Of a stretch of DNA of 62,000 nt, positions 12,001 through 22,600 are shown piece by piece. Below the pieces are notes generated by a model. The model was not told the DNA's origin, made no database searches, and worked only from the letters and a program-made list of their open reading frames with translations. The stretch is from the NCBI RefSeq assembly GCF_964340395.1, contig NC_135554.1:16273092-16335091 (forward strand), written 5' to 3'. How positions within the stretch are numbered: position 1 is the stretch's first letter; the number at the start of each line of letters is the position of its first letter. The DNA comes from Glandiceps talaboti (Eukaryota; Hemichordata; Enteropneusta; Spengelidae). The translations under genes and the position numbers were made by a program.

Positions 12001-15000
12001 CCATGACCACGCCCATAGCAACAGCCAAACGGTGGTGTATTTCACAAAGATAACAACAGGGTTTAATAGACAATTGAATAAACATTCAAAAAATGTATGT
12101 AAATTTTCCTAGCAACAAGACCACGCCCATAGCAACAGCCAAATGATCACGTATATTGCAAAGACAATATCAGGAATTCATACACAAGTGAACAAAAACA
12201 TACACAAATGTATGCAAATATATCTAACAACATGACCACGCCCATAGCGACAGCCAAATGATAGCATTTATCGTAAAGATAACAACATGGTTGGATAGGC
12301 AACTGGATAGTTATTCAGCAAATAAACACCTATTGTTAGCATAGACTAGCATATGGATAAACATTTTTAAAAACTACAGTTGTGCTACAACGCCATTGGC
12401 GGTATTTTTACTATCTACTCCGGAAGTGACAGTCGGAATTCTTCGATATTTGGTGTGCATGTTCCCTGGGGGGAGGCTATTCAGATTTGTTCATGCCAAG
12501 TTGATCTGTGCCATTTTCAATTTTTTATGATTTTTTTTCATAAAATGTCATTTTCATCAACTCCTGGATTATTAGATTGCTTTGATATCTGGCGTGTTGA
12601 TGCGCAGGGGGTAGCTTACTCAGATTTGTTAATTTCAAGTCAGCACATACTCATTTTTATTTTTTATGATTTTTTTTTTGTAATTTGAAAAAAAAATGAA
12701 TATGTTAATGAGCATAATGACCGACGCCATATTGGAAATCAGTCGACGAGACTTTAAGTAAACTGCCACTTTTCAAAAGACACTATTGACGTCAAACAAG
12801 CAATGTAATATGTGCTATAGTCATAATTCTACGCATTGGGTGCCCTAATGACAAGCGTTTGTTCGAAACAGGGTTGTAAACTTCAAATCCAATTCTGCAC
12901 CCTTCTACATAATCAGCCAGTCCGCAACATCCTCATTTGCATACTCTATCCTGATTCGACCAGAAGCTGAAGGTGACCTCATTCGACCGAGCGATTTTCC
13001 ACAGCAAGTATCTTGAGTATCAACACAGGACGTTCTTGGTACTCACTAAAATCACACTTCAGACCCACTATAAAAGTGTGATGTTTTCAGATAACATGTA
13101 ACTTGTGGTTAATTCTATATTGTCGTGCAATTTGGAATGACAGTGAACCAGAATTCAGACAACTTGCGTAAGGAAGGGCATGCCAGGCATGCGGTTGAAG
13201 TTTAAATATGGCCGACAGTTCACATGTAAAGTTAAACGACATGAACGTGTCTTGCCTTTCCAAAATGCAAATATTTGGCAAGTAAAAATAATTAAAATAA
13301 TTACAACTTTAATTTGGCTTCAGACTTTGCATTATGTTTTGCGTATCTTTCCCCGTTTTACATGTAAATCCGAAAAGGTTCTCTCTCATCATGTCATCAG
13401 TGCAGTGTCAGTGATCATACCGCGCGGGGTAGTACTCGGGTGCACGAGTCTATATTACTGACTTGACTCTAAACACCGGAGGGGGAGGGACAATTGTCAG
13501 AATCGAGTCCCGAATTCCTCCGTATGCAAGCAGGACTACGCGCGGGGCTGCTTTGAGTACGAGCGAAGTGAGGCATGTTGAGGTATTTTGTTGAGAATTA
13601 TAAATATTGCGAAATGTCAAGTACAAGGTTTAAATACAATGGAATGATGAAAAAAATGGCAGAGTCTGCTGACAGGTGCCGGTCACAAGAAACACTGTGA
13701 ATTAAAATATCAGACGATGTATGTATTAATCGCCGACAATCCACCCGTATGCACGAGGGACTAACCCGGAAGCAAGTCGTTGTCAGCCATACGTTACAGT
13801 GATAACATCGTCCGAGAAATCGCTGCGTTCAGAGTGTTATTATTCACAGAATTGTTGTTTTCGAGTGAAAACCCGTCTTGAATTGTATAACTCTAACAAA
13901 TGAAGACATGTCAAGTTATATTTTGAAAGTTGTATCGCTAGTTTGAGACGATTTTCTCACGTACTATAGTACTATCGAGGCTTACTTGGAAGTAGTAGGA
14001 CCTTACTCCAGTTCATCGGGAAGTTTAGCCAGTCCGATAATTCTTTCTGGTTTAGTTTACAACACTTTTGATCACGCAGATTTTGTTGTTGTGATGAAAA
14101 GAAATAAAAAAAAGATCATTTCAACCATTTCGTTGTGTTTTCTTTGTGAAAGGTAACCGAACATGAACGAGTGTTACCACTGTAACGTATGGCTGAGAAT
14201 GACTCTCTTCCGGGTACTTGAGATTGTCGCCGTACGGAAACTAAGATGGCGATTAATACATTTCTTCCCTATATATATCTACCACAACTAGTACAAGTTG
14301 AATGTTGTTGACTTTGTAAATTTGTTAGAAAATTGAAATTCAAATTGCCTCAAAATTATTTTAGATCCCTAGTTTATTTCATTCATCATTAAAATTTTCC
14401 AGGGTTACAGCTGTAAGACACTGGAATTATTTATAGCCAACCTCAAAATCCTCTTTTTTTCTCTTTCTTGTGTGCATTTCCCAGTCATTTTTTTCTGAGA
14501 TTTTGTGCAATTTTTCATAACAGTAGATTTTTGTCATAAAATGGTGACTATGGTATAAAAGTACAATACATTACCAACTTTTGTGTAAAATGTGTTTTAT
14601 AGTGAGACATCATATGAAACCACTAACCACTTTATTGCATCGCTAAAACAAAACTGCATAGTGAAGAGCTGAAGACCTGAACCACTTCTACATGTCACCA
14701 AAATAAAAAATTAAATTAAAAAAAAAACAGCGGAGCTATTCTGACCGATAGGTCGCTTGTTCAGTATTGCACTGCAGTGAAAATATCACTAGTATGTGCA
14801 CATGCCAGTGCAAGTAATCTCTGGTACATATGCAATAAAGTCTTTTTCTTCATCTGTTGTTAACATTGTACAAAGTTATTGTGAAATTATCCCCTATATA
14901 CTACTCTGGCAATCTAGGTCTCGGTTAACTAGGATAGACACTAACTAAAGCTCCTGTTGTTCAATGATGACAACAGTGCCCCTGTTGTGCAAACATGATC

Positions 15001-15955
15001 ACCCTGTAATCAAGATAGTGTAAAAACTAGAAATCCCTAAAAGTGTACACCGCAACATCATTTGAAGATATCAACACTTCGCAACAATAGCTTTAGTATG
15101 TTTAGTTTATCTTAGTAAGCCGAGACCTCAATTGTCAGAGGAGTTTTCCTTCAATCCACCAAGAAATAGAACTAACACAGGGCGTTGTGGATGGTCCCTC
15201 AGATTGACTGATATTTAACAGCATTCATTTCCTATTTCATTAATATCCATCCCTCTGCTATTGTTTTATTATTTTTTCAGATCTCTGAAATAATAGATGT
15301 AGTATCAACAGCACCAAGTACACCAACTTCAGTAAGTAAAATAATCTTCTCAACGTCCTTACAAGTGAAATACTCTGTAACCTCATTCTTGTTAATTTAA
15401 GTATCCATCTATGTTTTCATCCATGGATATCAAGCAATCAAGCAGTCAAAGAATTTGGATAGCGTCAAAATCTAATATGATGGTGCTGAACGGAACAATA
15501 GTAGATTGTAGTAAATGTTATAAGCTATTGCAAACAGTTGCATCTTGATATGCAGATATAATGGTATTCCAGTGAATTCCATTGACTTAGATCCCAGCTG
15601 CATGTGTAGTTAGTAATTTCTGGTTTGTTCCTGAGATGTAAGATCAGTTTTAGTCAAATTCACTGTTTGTAAAAAGTGTTATTACATTCCTGCAGACAGT
15701 GGACACTCACATTTTCTCACATATGCAGTTGCCACATCGTTTTAACATTAATGGAACAGTACAGGATTGCTTTGAAAGGGAAAGGACACCTTGTGAATTC
15801 ACAATGTTCCAATAAAAACTTGGATATTAACAAGTTAAAATGCATTGGTTTCATTCACTTTCACTTATCAGTACAGAGCTGGCATTGATTTGAACTTAGG
15901 CAAAAGTGACCTACATGCCTTGTCAGGTAACTTCTGTAAAACGTGTTGTTGTTGC

Positions 15956-15992
<37 letters not shown>

Positions 15993-16396
15993 GACTGTTT
16001 CTAATGTTGTTGTAATTGTATGACAATACAAGCAGTCAACAATATGTTTGACGGAAGTTCCTTGCCAAGGCCCATCCATCACTTCTGTCTAAGTTCTGTC
16101 TCCAAGTTATTAGTAAACGTAGTGAAATCACAAGGCATTCTATCTCTGTAATCGGAAAATATCATCTCAAATACATGTATACCCATATTTTAGCAAAAAC
16201 CTCATCACTAATGCTAACTGTGTTTTCAGTGTAAAATATTTTGAATTTGAAATTAGAGCCACCATGGTAAATTCTTGTTATTTTTAGCTTCTACCAGTAA
16301 CCATAGAATATAATTATCTTGTTGCAGCAAAGAAAACGACGTACAGGTTTGGAACAGACAGCACCGGTCAAGAAGGTCAAAAGTTCACGAACTTGA
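4239..16396 (+). CDS. DMAP1: DNA methyltransferase 1-associated protein 1 (DMAP1), complete
   Basis: Nuclear subunit of NuA4/TIP60 acetyltransferase and SRCAP-type remodelling complexes; in vertebrates it also binds DNMT1. Twelve coding exons: 4239-4340, 5199-5287, 5828-5948, 6073-6147, 6700-6849, 7197-7367, 7962-8165, 8500-8568, 9059-9183, 10254-10566, 15281-15331, 16328-16396. All junctions are GT-AG and in phase, giving 512 aa (human 467). Visible in order: VRDILDL N-terminus; FKRPEGMHREVYALLYSD; KVRPWKWMPFTNPARKDGA; the SANT/Myb-like domain at about residues 139-197, with WTRQETDHLFDLCRRFDLR and RSVEDLKERYY; a charged coiled coil near 237-270; ITAAD; IKFPDFKQSGVTLRSQRMKLP; a second helical part in exon 10 with LLYELK; then a Ser/Thr-rich linker and a basic tail that could act as a nuclear signal. 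The linker in exon 10 is longer than in human and explains most of the extra length. Intron 10 (4.7 kb) is filled with nested repeats. Confidence 0.96.
4885..4945. repeat. (GATT)n tract in DMAP1 intron 1
   Basis: About ten imperfect copies of the tetranucleotide gatt. Confidence 0.85.
6441..6699. repeat. Three tandem ~90-bp units ending at the DMAP1 exon 5 acceptor
   Basis: The marker agatccagttt recurs at 6441, 6528 and 6619, each followed by a related stretch with tagtttattcaagt or a variant. The third unit ends with the real acceptor, actatacag at 6699; earlier units carry acceptor-like decoys. Confidence 0.75.
7345..7610. repeat. Tandem duplication (~130 bp) across the DMAP1 exon 6 donor
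   Basis: The end of exon 6 (agaaccaaagatcag) and the start of intron 6 recur from about 7482. Both copies end with agctccctctagaggccaac, near 7425 and 7558. In the second copy the donor GT has become AT. Confidence 0.8.
8961..9021. repeat. (TTG)n microsatellite in DMAP1 intron 8
   Basis: About 20 uninterrupted TTG triplets, 38 bases upstream of exon 9. They sit close to the polypyrimidine tract of that exon. Confidence 0.95.
9217..9618. mobile_element. Palindromic MITE-like element in DMAP1 intron 9
   Basis: Terminal inverted arms of 50 bp at 9217-9266 and 9569-9618 with five mismatches; weaker complementarity continues inward. The 7-mer ttcttag flanks both sides (9208-9214 and 9623-9629), a candidate target-site duplication. 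There is no coding capacity. Confidence 0.75.
10600..10761. mobile_element. 162-bp foldback element just after DMAP1 exon 10
   Basis: The sequence opens with cagaaccccat and closes with its complement. A 26-bp stretch around tttgcactcatgcttgcag is repeated perfectly inverted on either side of a short centre. It begins 34 bases after the exon 10 donor. Confidence 0.8.
11003..12387. mobile_element. Inner 1.4-kb non-autonomous element with tandem modules
   Basis: Short inverted ends tagcacaactg (11003-11013) and cagttgtgcta (12377-12387) enclose a TCTG/TG microsatellite, four degenerate modules with a 146-147 bp period (c-x-gg-x-c-x-gatt marker near 11125, 11271, 11418 and 11565), and six 114-bp tandem units. 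No open frame of note. No target-site duplication is visible. Confidence 0.6.
11640..12300. repeat. Six tandem 114-bp units
   Basis: The marker gaccacgccc begins at 11663, 11777, 11891, 12005, 12119 and 12234. Units 2 and 4 are nearly identical and units 3 and 5 are nearly identical, so the array has a 228-bp higher-order period. Confidence 0.9.
13715..14270. mobile_element. Inverted-repeat element in DMAP1 intron 10
   Basis: Arms of about 85-95 bp at 13715-13805 and 14176-14270 are imperfect reverse complements; cagccatacgttacagtg is conserved on both. The centre is non-coding. This looks like a MITE-type remnant. Confidence 0.65.
15943..15993. repeat. (TTG)n microsatellite in DMAP1 intron 11
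   Basis: About 17 near-perfect triplets; the flanking open frames are translation artefacts. Confidence 0.93.
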
Positions 16397-19300
16397 AATC
16401 AACATTTGTGTGTAAACAATGGGCAATGGCAAATATGTATTAGCCTGCTTGCCAACCTCATTCCAAGATCTGTCATATCAAACATAGATTGCAGACCATG
16501 GACTTAAAAAAACCCACACATTTAGTACCCATTAAGGTCATTGAAATACATGTAGTGTGAATGAACTTAGTGTAACTGTAGGACTGATTGCAAGGGTTGT
16601 CTTGGCAACATTTGAAGGGTTGCCATGGTAATGTTGATTTTAAGTGTTGCCATGGTAACAATCACTGGACGGGTTTTAGTCATGACTTTGAAATAAAGTG
16701 CCCAAACACTGCCAAACAGAAAAACAAACTGGTCAGACTACATTTTGTATATTAATCTGTAATATACGACATTAACTAGTTTAGAAGTCTGATAGGGTTG
16801 AACAACATGTCGTGGTTTAGAAGCCTGATAGGGTTGAACAACACAACATATCTTACAGTCTATCTCCACATAATTACATCAGGGATCTGTCTTAGTGTCT
16901 ATTCATAACAATCTTGTACATATAAGTACCATAGACTGGAGATGTCAGGAGAGATGACTGAAACACAGTTTTACATATAAGGGATGCTGATGTAATGACA
17001 ACTTTTACTGCACTAGTAGACACATTTATAGACACAGTTACACTGTAGTATGTTCATTATACCATACCTCCTGATGAACAGTACTCATATCTATAAATGT
17101 GTAAATCAATATTTTGATATAAATGATGTTCTGTTATTCACTCATATCGGTAGTTTCATGTTATGTTTATTGTCTTGATGTGATTGTTAAAAGTCAGTCT
17201 TCAAGTCAAAATCACTCTTCTCTTAGTACCCTGGTTACTAACATCATGTCATCAACCTCCCTGTCTCAAGAGGAGCTGTGTCAATTTGATCATTGTCTTA
17301 AAAACTTACACAAAGTATAGAGTTGTGTTTGTGGTGTACAAGAAAATTTTACATTTGTACGTTCTTATATTGCAAAAAGTTCTTATCAACTGACTTGTAT
17401 GTGTATGTTGTGGCAGAATAGTTGGGTTACGTGTATTAGGTGAAAGTGTTGAAATGACAAGTGAGAGACGTCATGGCACTGTTCTTGATGCCGATTGGTT
17501 TATTCTCAAAGTATGCAAATTTCAAATGTTAATTTCAGCCATGGTCCAATCAATTTCTGGAATTACATCAAATTTATACAGCCAATGTTGATTCATCTGT
17601 TGTCGCACAATATACAAATTGAATATTTGAATTCAGTCTTGATCCAAGCAATTGCAGAATTGAGATCAAGTCAAAGTCAATGCTGATTGGTTTAGCGCCA
17701 TGCAAATATACAAATTTCAGACTTAAATTCAGTATTGATCCTATCTTTTTCAAGAAAGCTTGACATCCCGGCAGAAAGAGAAACATGGGTGTAGTGTGTT
17801 TAAGAAACAATCAGTTCAGTTTATTTATTTTTTACAAAAAAAACCTGTTTATTATTACATCAATAACACTTCAAGTCCAATCTGTTTCTGTTATAAAAAT
17901 GTACAGAGCATTGCAAAATATCATATCAGATAACACAAAAAATAGACACCATTGTAAATAAAAAATAAAACGAGAAACATCAAACATCTTGTCTTTCGCT
18001 TGGTACTTATTTCTGTTATTTCTGTTACAGTCATCCGACTTTCTGTATTATTTATTATGAGTACTAAATATCACACAAATTGCAGATTTCGACAAAATAC
18101 TTGATTCTGCAGAAAGTGAATGACTGGCTGAGCTGGAATAAAAAAGTCCACCCTTATGAAATCACATTGGATTATGCTTGGTTATTTTACACGTAACACA
18201 AAATGGCAGCAATTTTCACTTGAACTATAACCTACGACCTTTCAACTTTGTAAATACCAGCTGTAGAGTACACCCTATCTAGATGCAAGCAGTTTAAATG
18301 TAAATTTATGATTCCTGAAGCCTCTCCAGATTGTGCAGATTCAAGCCAAAGCAAGCTTAGCCATATATTCTATTCAAAGGTACCAACAGAATTAGTTCAT
18401 CTTGAAGTACAGAGCTTGTAGCTACACTCTGGTCTAAAAATTGTACTCTGTTGTTTCTCACCATTCTACATATTTGTGCTTGCAAATTTCTGACCAGATC
18501 TGCTGTTATACTGATTTCACACTAAAAAAAAACATATATCAGAACTTGATGCAGGGTGAAAGAGATGAGAAATACTACAGTAACTGTAAACTGTTACACA
18601 TCTGATAAAACTGTTGTTATTTCTCCAATGTTTTATTGATCACATACAGTACATGAATTCCACTCAAAAAATAACTTGTAATGCCAAGTTTAGTCATGTC
18701 ACATGTCAAAACCGTTGACGACGACAACACAGACTTCTTACTGAGTTTAGATCCTAAACAAACCACCCACTCTCACTCCGAACACCATGCACCACAACAG
18801 ACTAGCTATGGTGTACCAAATGACCACTGTATGGACGGATATAGAGAAAAGGTATGCCATACTATTCATATCCTAAGGTAAATACAGATAACAGATACAA
18901 ATATTTTTATCATATCAGCATTCAGACAAATTTACTTTTCAATCTCTATCCTTTTAAATTTATACATTGCAAAGTTGTTGTCACTTTGATGCACCAAATT
19001 AGCATTGACAAAGAGGTGTGTGAGTTTGAATTGAAATGTCAATAATACTGAAATAAACACTATGTCCCCTAGCAAATAAACAACAACAAAAACACCTTAT
19101 CTCATCCCACACACTTGTCCAGCTACCAGTACTTGTTCTTTGTGTTCGTAATCCAAACATTTACCTTGCACCATTGACTACATCAGACTTAAAATACAAT
19201 GCTCTCTTTGTTGATATAAAAAAAATAGTATTGTTCAATGCTCATGACATATTTTATTAATACATAGATTCACTCGGACTGGACGGAATTGTTATACATG

Positions 19301-19661
19301 GCATGCCACGCTAATGCACATATTGAAACATTTCAGCATCAACAAATGTACAACTTCAACATTTTATTGACTAAAAAAGCCCTGTGTCAATTTCTCTTGG
19401 ACAGAAGCTCAATTGTTCATTTCAAATTTTTGAGTTTCACACAAATTGTCCCTGGTTTGTTTAAAATGTCTGTTGTCTTACAGTTAACATGAAGGTAAGG
19501 AATGTTTGTTCACATAATGACCACAATATAGTATTTTGTACTCATTTCATAAAAAAAATTTACTTTGTACATATATTTGGCAACGCATACAACATTTTAC
19601 CAAAACTGTTATACATGATAACTTATGAATTTGTTTACAAGGCAGTTTCCAGTCTGTATAT
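16397..19661. other. Tail-to-tail intergenic region and 3' UTRs of DMAP1 and LEXM
   Basis: No convincing coding exon on either strand. The left part holds the DMAP1 3' UTR. The right part must hold the LEXM 3' UTR on the minus strand; minus-strand AATAAA hexamers occur at 19253-19258 and, farther away, at 17820-17825. The open frame at 18681-18881 is polar and ends near a donor-like aaaaggtatgcc, but it has no recognisable family and is not called a gene. Confidence 0.5.
16692..16697 (+). terminator. Probable DMAP1 polyadenylation signal
   Basis: AATAAA lies 296 bases after the DMAP1 stop codon. It is the first good hexamer on the plus strand downstream, so the 3' UTR probably ends near 16710-16725. 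The exact cleavage site cannot be seen from sequence. Confidence 0.55.
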
Positions 19662-22600
19662 TTATTGTGCATAGACTACCCGTCTAGCTCTCACATAGTC
19701 CTCGTCATTCTGGGGCATCGCAACAAACACCTTTTCCACTGGTTTCATATTCTTGGCTTTTATACGTTCCCTGAAAGAGGAAAAAAATGGAAGAAGTCAT
19801 TCCATAAATTCCTTTGTATTTACAAGTTTCAATTTCTTACTAGTATTTGAATGAAGTTGAGAAGATTGAAAATTACATTTGATGATAAAATTGGGAGTTT
19901 TGTACCGAGATTCAATCAAGGATGTCTGGCCAATTAAATTTCAATTTTTCAAATATTAGCATTACAGTGAATAATATTAGCTTTACAGTGAATACAAAAG
20001 ATTACTTCATTCTTTCAATAATTTCACACCTAAGGGGACTTTAATTTAATAGAAACGTTACATTTTTTACATGTAATACATCGAGTTTTAAATCTCTTGG
20101 TAACTGTTCAGTGTCGTCTCAATGTCTGTGTTCCTTGGAACATAACTATAGGAAGTATTCTAAAGTTGCAAATACTTGTGAGTTTTGACGTAGTTTTGTA
20201 TCTATACTTACTGAAGCATGTTGTCCCTGGATGTAGGTCTCCTGGTTACCTTAGAATTAAACACACTACAGTGTCCATTTTTATGTTGTGCGTCTTCCCA
20301 AGTCTGAATGTCATATCTACCAGCTCCAACAGGATTCTGTAAAAAGTTGTCAAATAGTGTTATTATTACCCTCAATATCATCATATGATTTAAATTCACA
20401 TTCTCTGAGTCTCTCACATTACAATGTAGATATTTATACAAACTTCCGGGGTAGGACTAGAATACTGCATAAAATATGTAATCTACCTTTGTAGCCTGTT
20501 TTCGTATCTCTAACATAATGGCAACAAGTAATATAGAAGAAGAGATATTATAGTATAGTATGTGTGGATACAATGATTGCTAGCAGCGTGCGAAATTAAC
20601 GCCGGTCCTTCGGCCCGAGACCAACAGATTTCCGTTCGGACCGACAATTTTTCAGAATTACAACAACGAATCGGTCCTTATGACCGACTGAAATTTGGAG
20701 TAAATAATAACATTTATTCAAAGATATATCCGATTTCACCTACATGAATCTGATCTTGTGTTAACTATTTCACTCTCGACATCTCGTTCAAGTCAAGCGA
20801 CACAGAGCTAGCTCGCTCCGTGTTGTTGTCAATTAAATGTTGATATCATGTCTACATACATGTATGACGTAGCATACAGCATTTACTTTATGAAATTATG
20901 TTAGCAAATACATGGTTGGCTGAATTTCTCTAATTATTTTTGCCTTGTCTAATCAGAACGTCTTAGACATTCAGACTCATTTTACGCATTCAGCGCATGC
21001 GTCTTGTTCCGCCATGATACCGTAATCATTTAATCATTGTTGTAAAGTTTACTGTTCGAAGTGTATGAAACTTTTAACGTGTTTGAGACAGTTTCACGTT
21101 GTATTTATAAAGTATAAAGTGTAGATACAGGTCGTGAACGTGAACTGCATTGAGTATGGACCAGCAGTTTTCCTTAAGGACCAGCAGCATTTGCTACCTG
21201 TCGGTCCTTATGACCAGTAGTCATTTTCCCTTAAGTTCACACACTGATTGCTAGCAGCTTTATCCAATGTAAACTGTATCACAAATAGAAAGCTGAATCT
21301 AGTGTCATTTAGGTTTGCCTCTGGAAATTTATTTCTAATGAAAAGTACATGTATGTGTATATTCCATAGTAGTACGCTGGACTCAATGATTTGTACTAGG
21401 GCAGCATTTGTGATACCTCATTTTAAAAACCTATAGTTTACACAGAATAATCAAGAACAACTTACCGAACCTCCCATGAAGAATTTCCTGGCCCTTTTAT
21501 CAAATCTTTCAGCTGATGAGATAAATGGTGGTGGATTATGTGCTTCACGTCTTGATATGTCGGTGGCATCATAGTTACCAGGACCTGGTTCCTTCTGTAC
21601 ATGTGTATACAAATAGTGTAAAATAAGTTAACAGTTTACTATATATGTACAGAGTTCTATCAAATCTCAAGATTTCTCTTTACGTCTAGCTCAGTGAGGT
21701 TCTGAGATGAAATTTCAAATTCAACCAAAGCCACCCACACAGTTGTTAACATCATAATCAATCACAGAATTTTGCCCAATGATAGTTTTTATTGGGGGGA
21801 ATTACATAATGTCCAAATATGGTACAGTAATATCTAAATATGGTACAGTAATGTCCAAATATGGTATATTTGTCAGCTCAGGATACTACTTATACATTGT
21901 TTACATCATTCTAACAGTTGGGGGTTTACTAATACTCATTTGCACAACTTTTAGTTCATGTTTCTCATTCATCTAGACAGAGTGGAGAGATGGAGCCATG
22001 GATAGCATCTAGACTAATTTTGGGGAGATAACTGCACATATTAGAATTGACAATAAATAACCAAGTACTTATAGGGTACATACAGTACAATGATAAATGA
22101 TGCAAATTAGTCAATTTATTGATGTCTACTTATTTTTACTTCTGCTACAGTTGCATAAAGTTTTTTTGTTGACCCTAATTTCAAAGACTTTTATAAACTT
22201 TGCATAAAACATTCGTGTATTTCCTGTCACAAAAAACATCTCCATTGTAATTCGGTGATACACATTGTTGGTTAATCATAAGTGAAAGTCACATGACAAA
22301 TAGATATTGTCATGTGACTGAATCCTCTAATCACTGAGAATCAAGAGTTCAATGACTCTTCCTTATATATCAACACAAACTTTTCATTTTGAATGTTGAC
22401 AGTGAAATTTGTTATGTGAATTTTTGTTTTTTCATTCACAAAATCCAAAGTAGCATAAAAACAAAACAAAAACAGGTAAACAGTGATAACAGCCTTGAAT
22501 CCAAGTGAATGGGGATTTTGAATTTTGATTTCTCCAAAATGAATTCTCAAAACCTCTATTCACATGGATTCCAGGCTACAGTAATAATTACTTACCGGTG

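Larger units (their letters stand above)
10897..14738. mobile_element. Possible outer repeat block bounded by tagctccgctgt inverted ends
   Basis: The 12-mer tagctccgctgt at 10897-10908 occurs inverted at 14727-14738. A pyrimidine or A-rich run lies beside each copy. Almost the whole of DMAP1 intron 10 lies between them, including two smaller inverted-repeat elements. No transposase is seen. The two ends could instead belong to separate insertions. Confidence 0.4.

Noticed and set aside
18681-18881. Polar 66-codon open frame between DMAP1 and LEXM
   Set aside because: No family, no in-frame upstream acceptor with an open frame, and it lies where the LEXM 3' UTR is expected. Not enough evidence for a gene.
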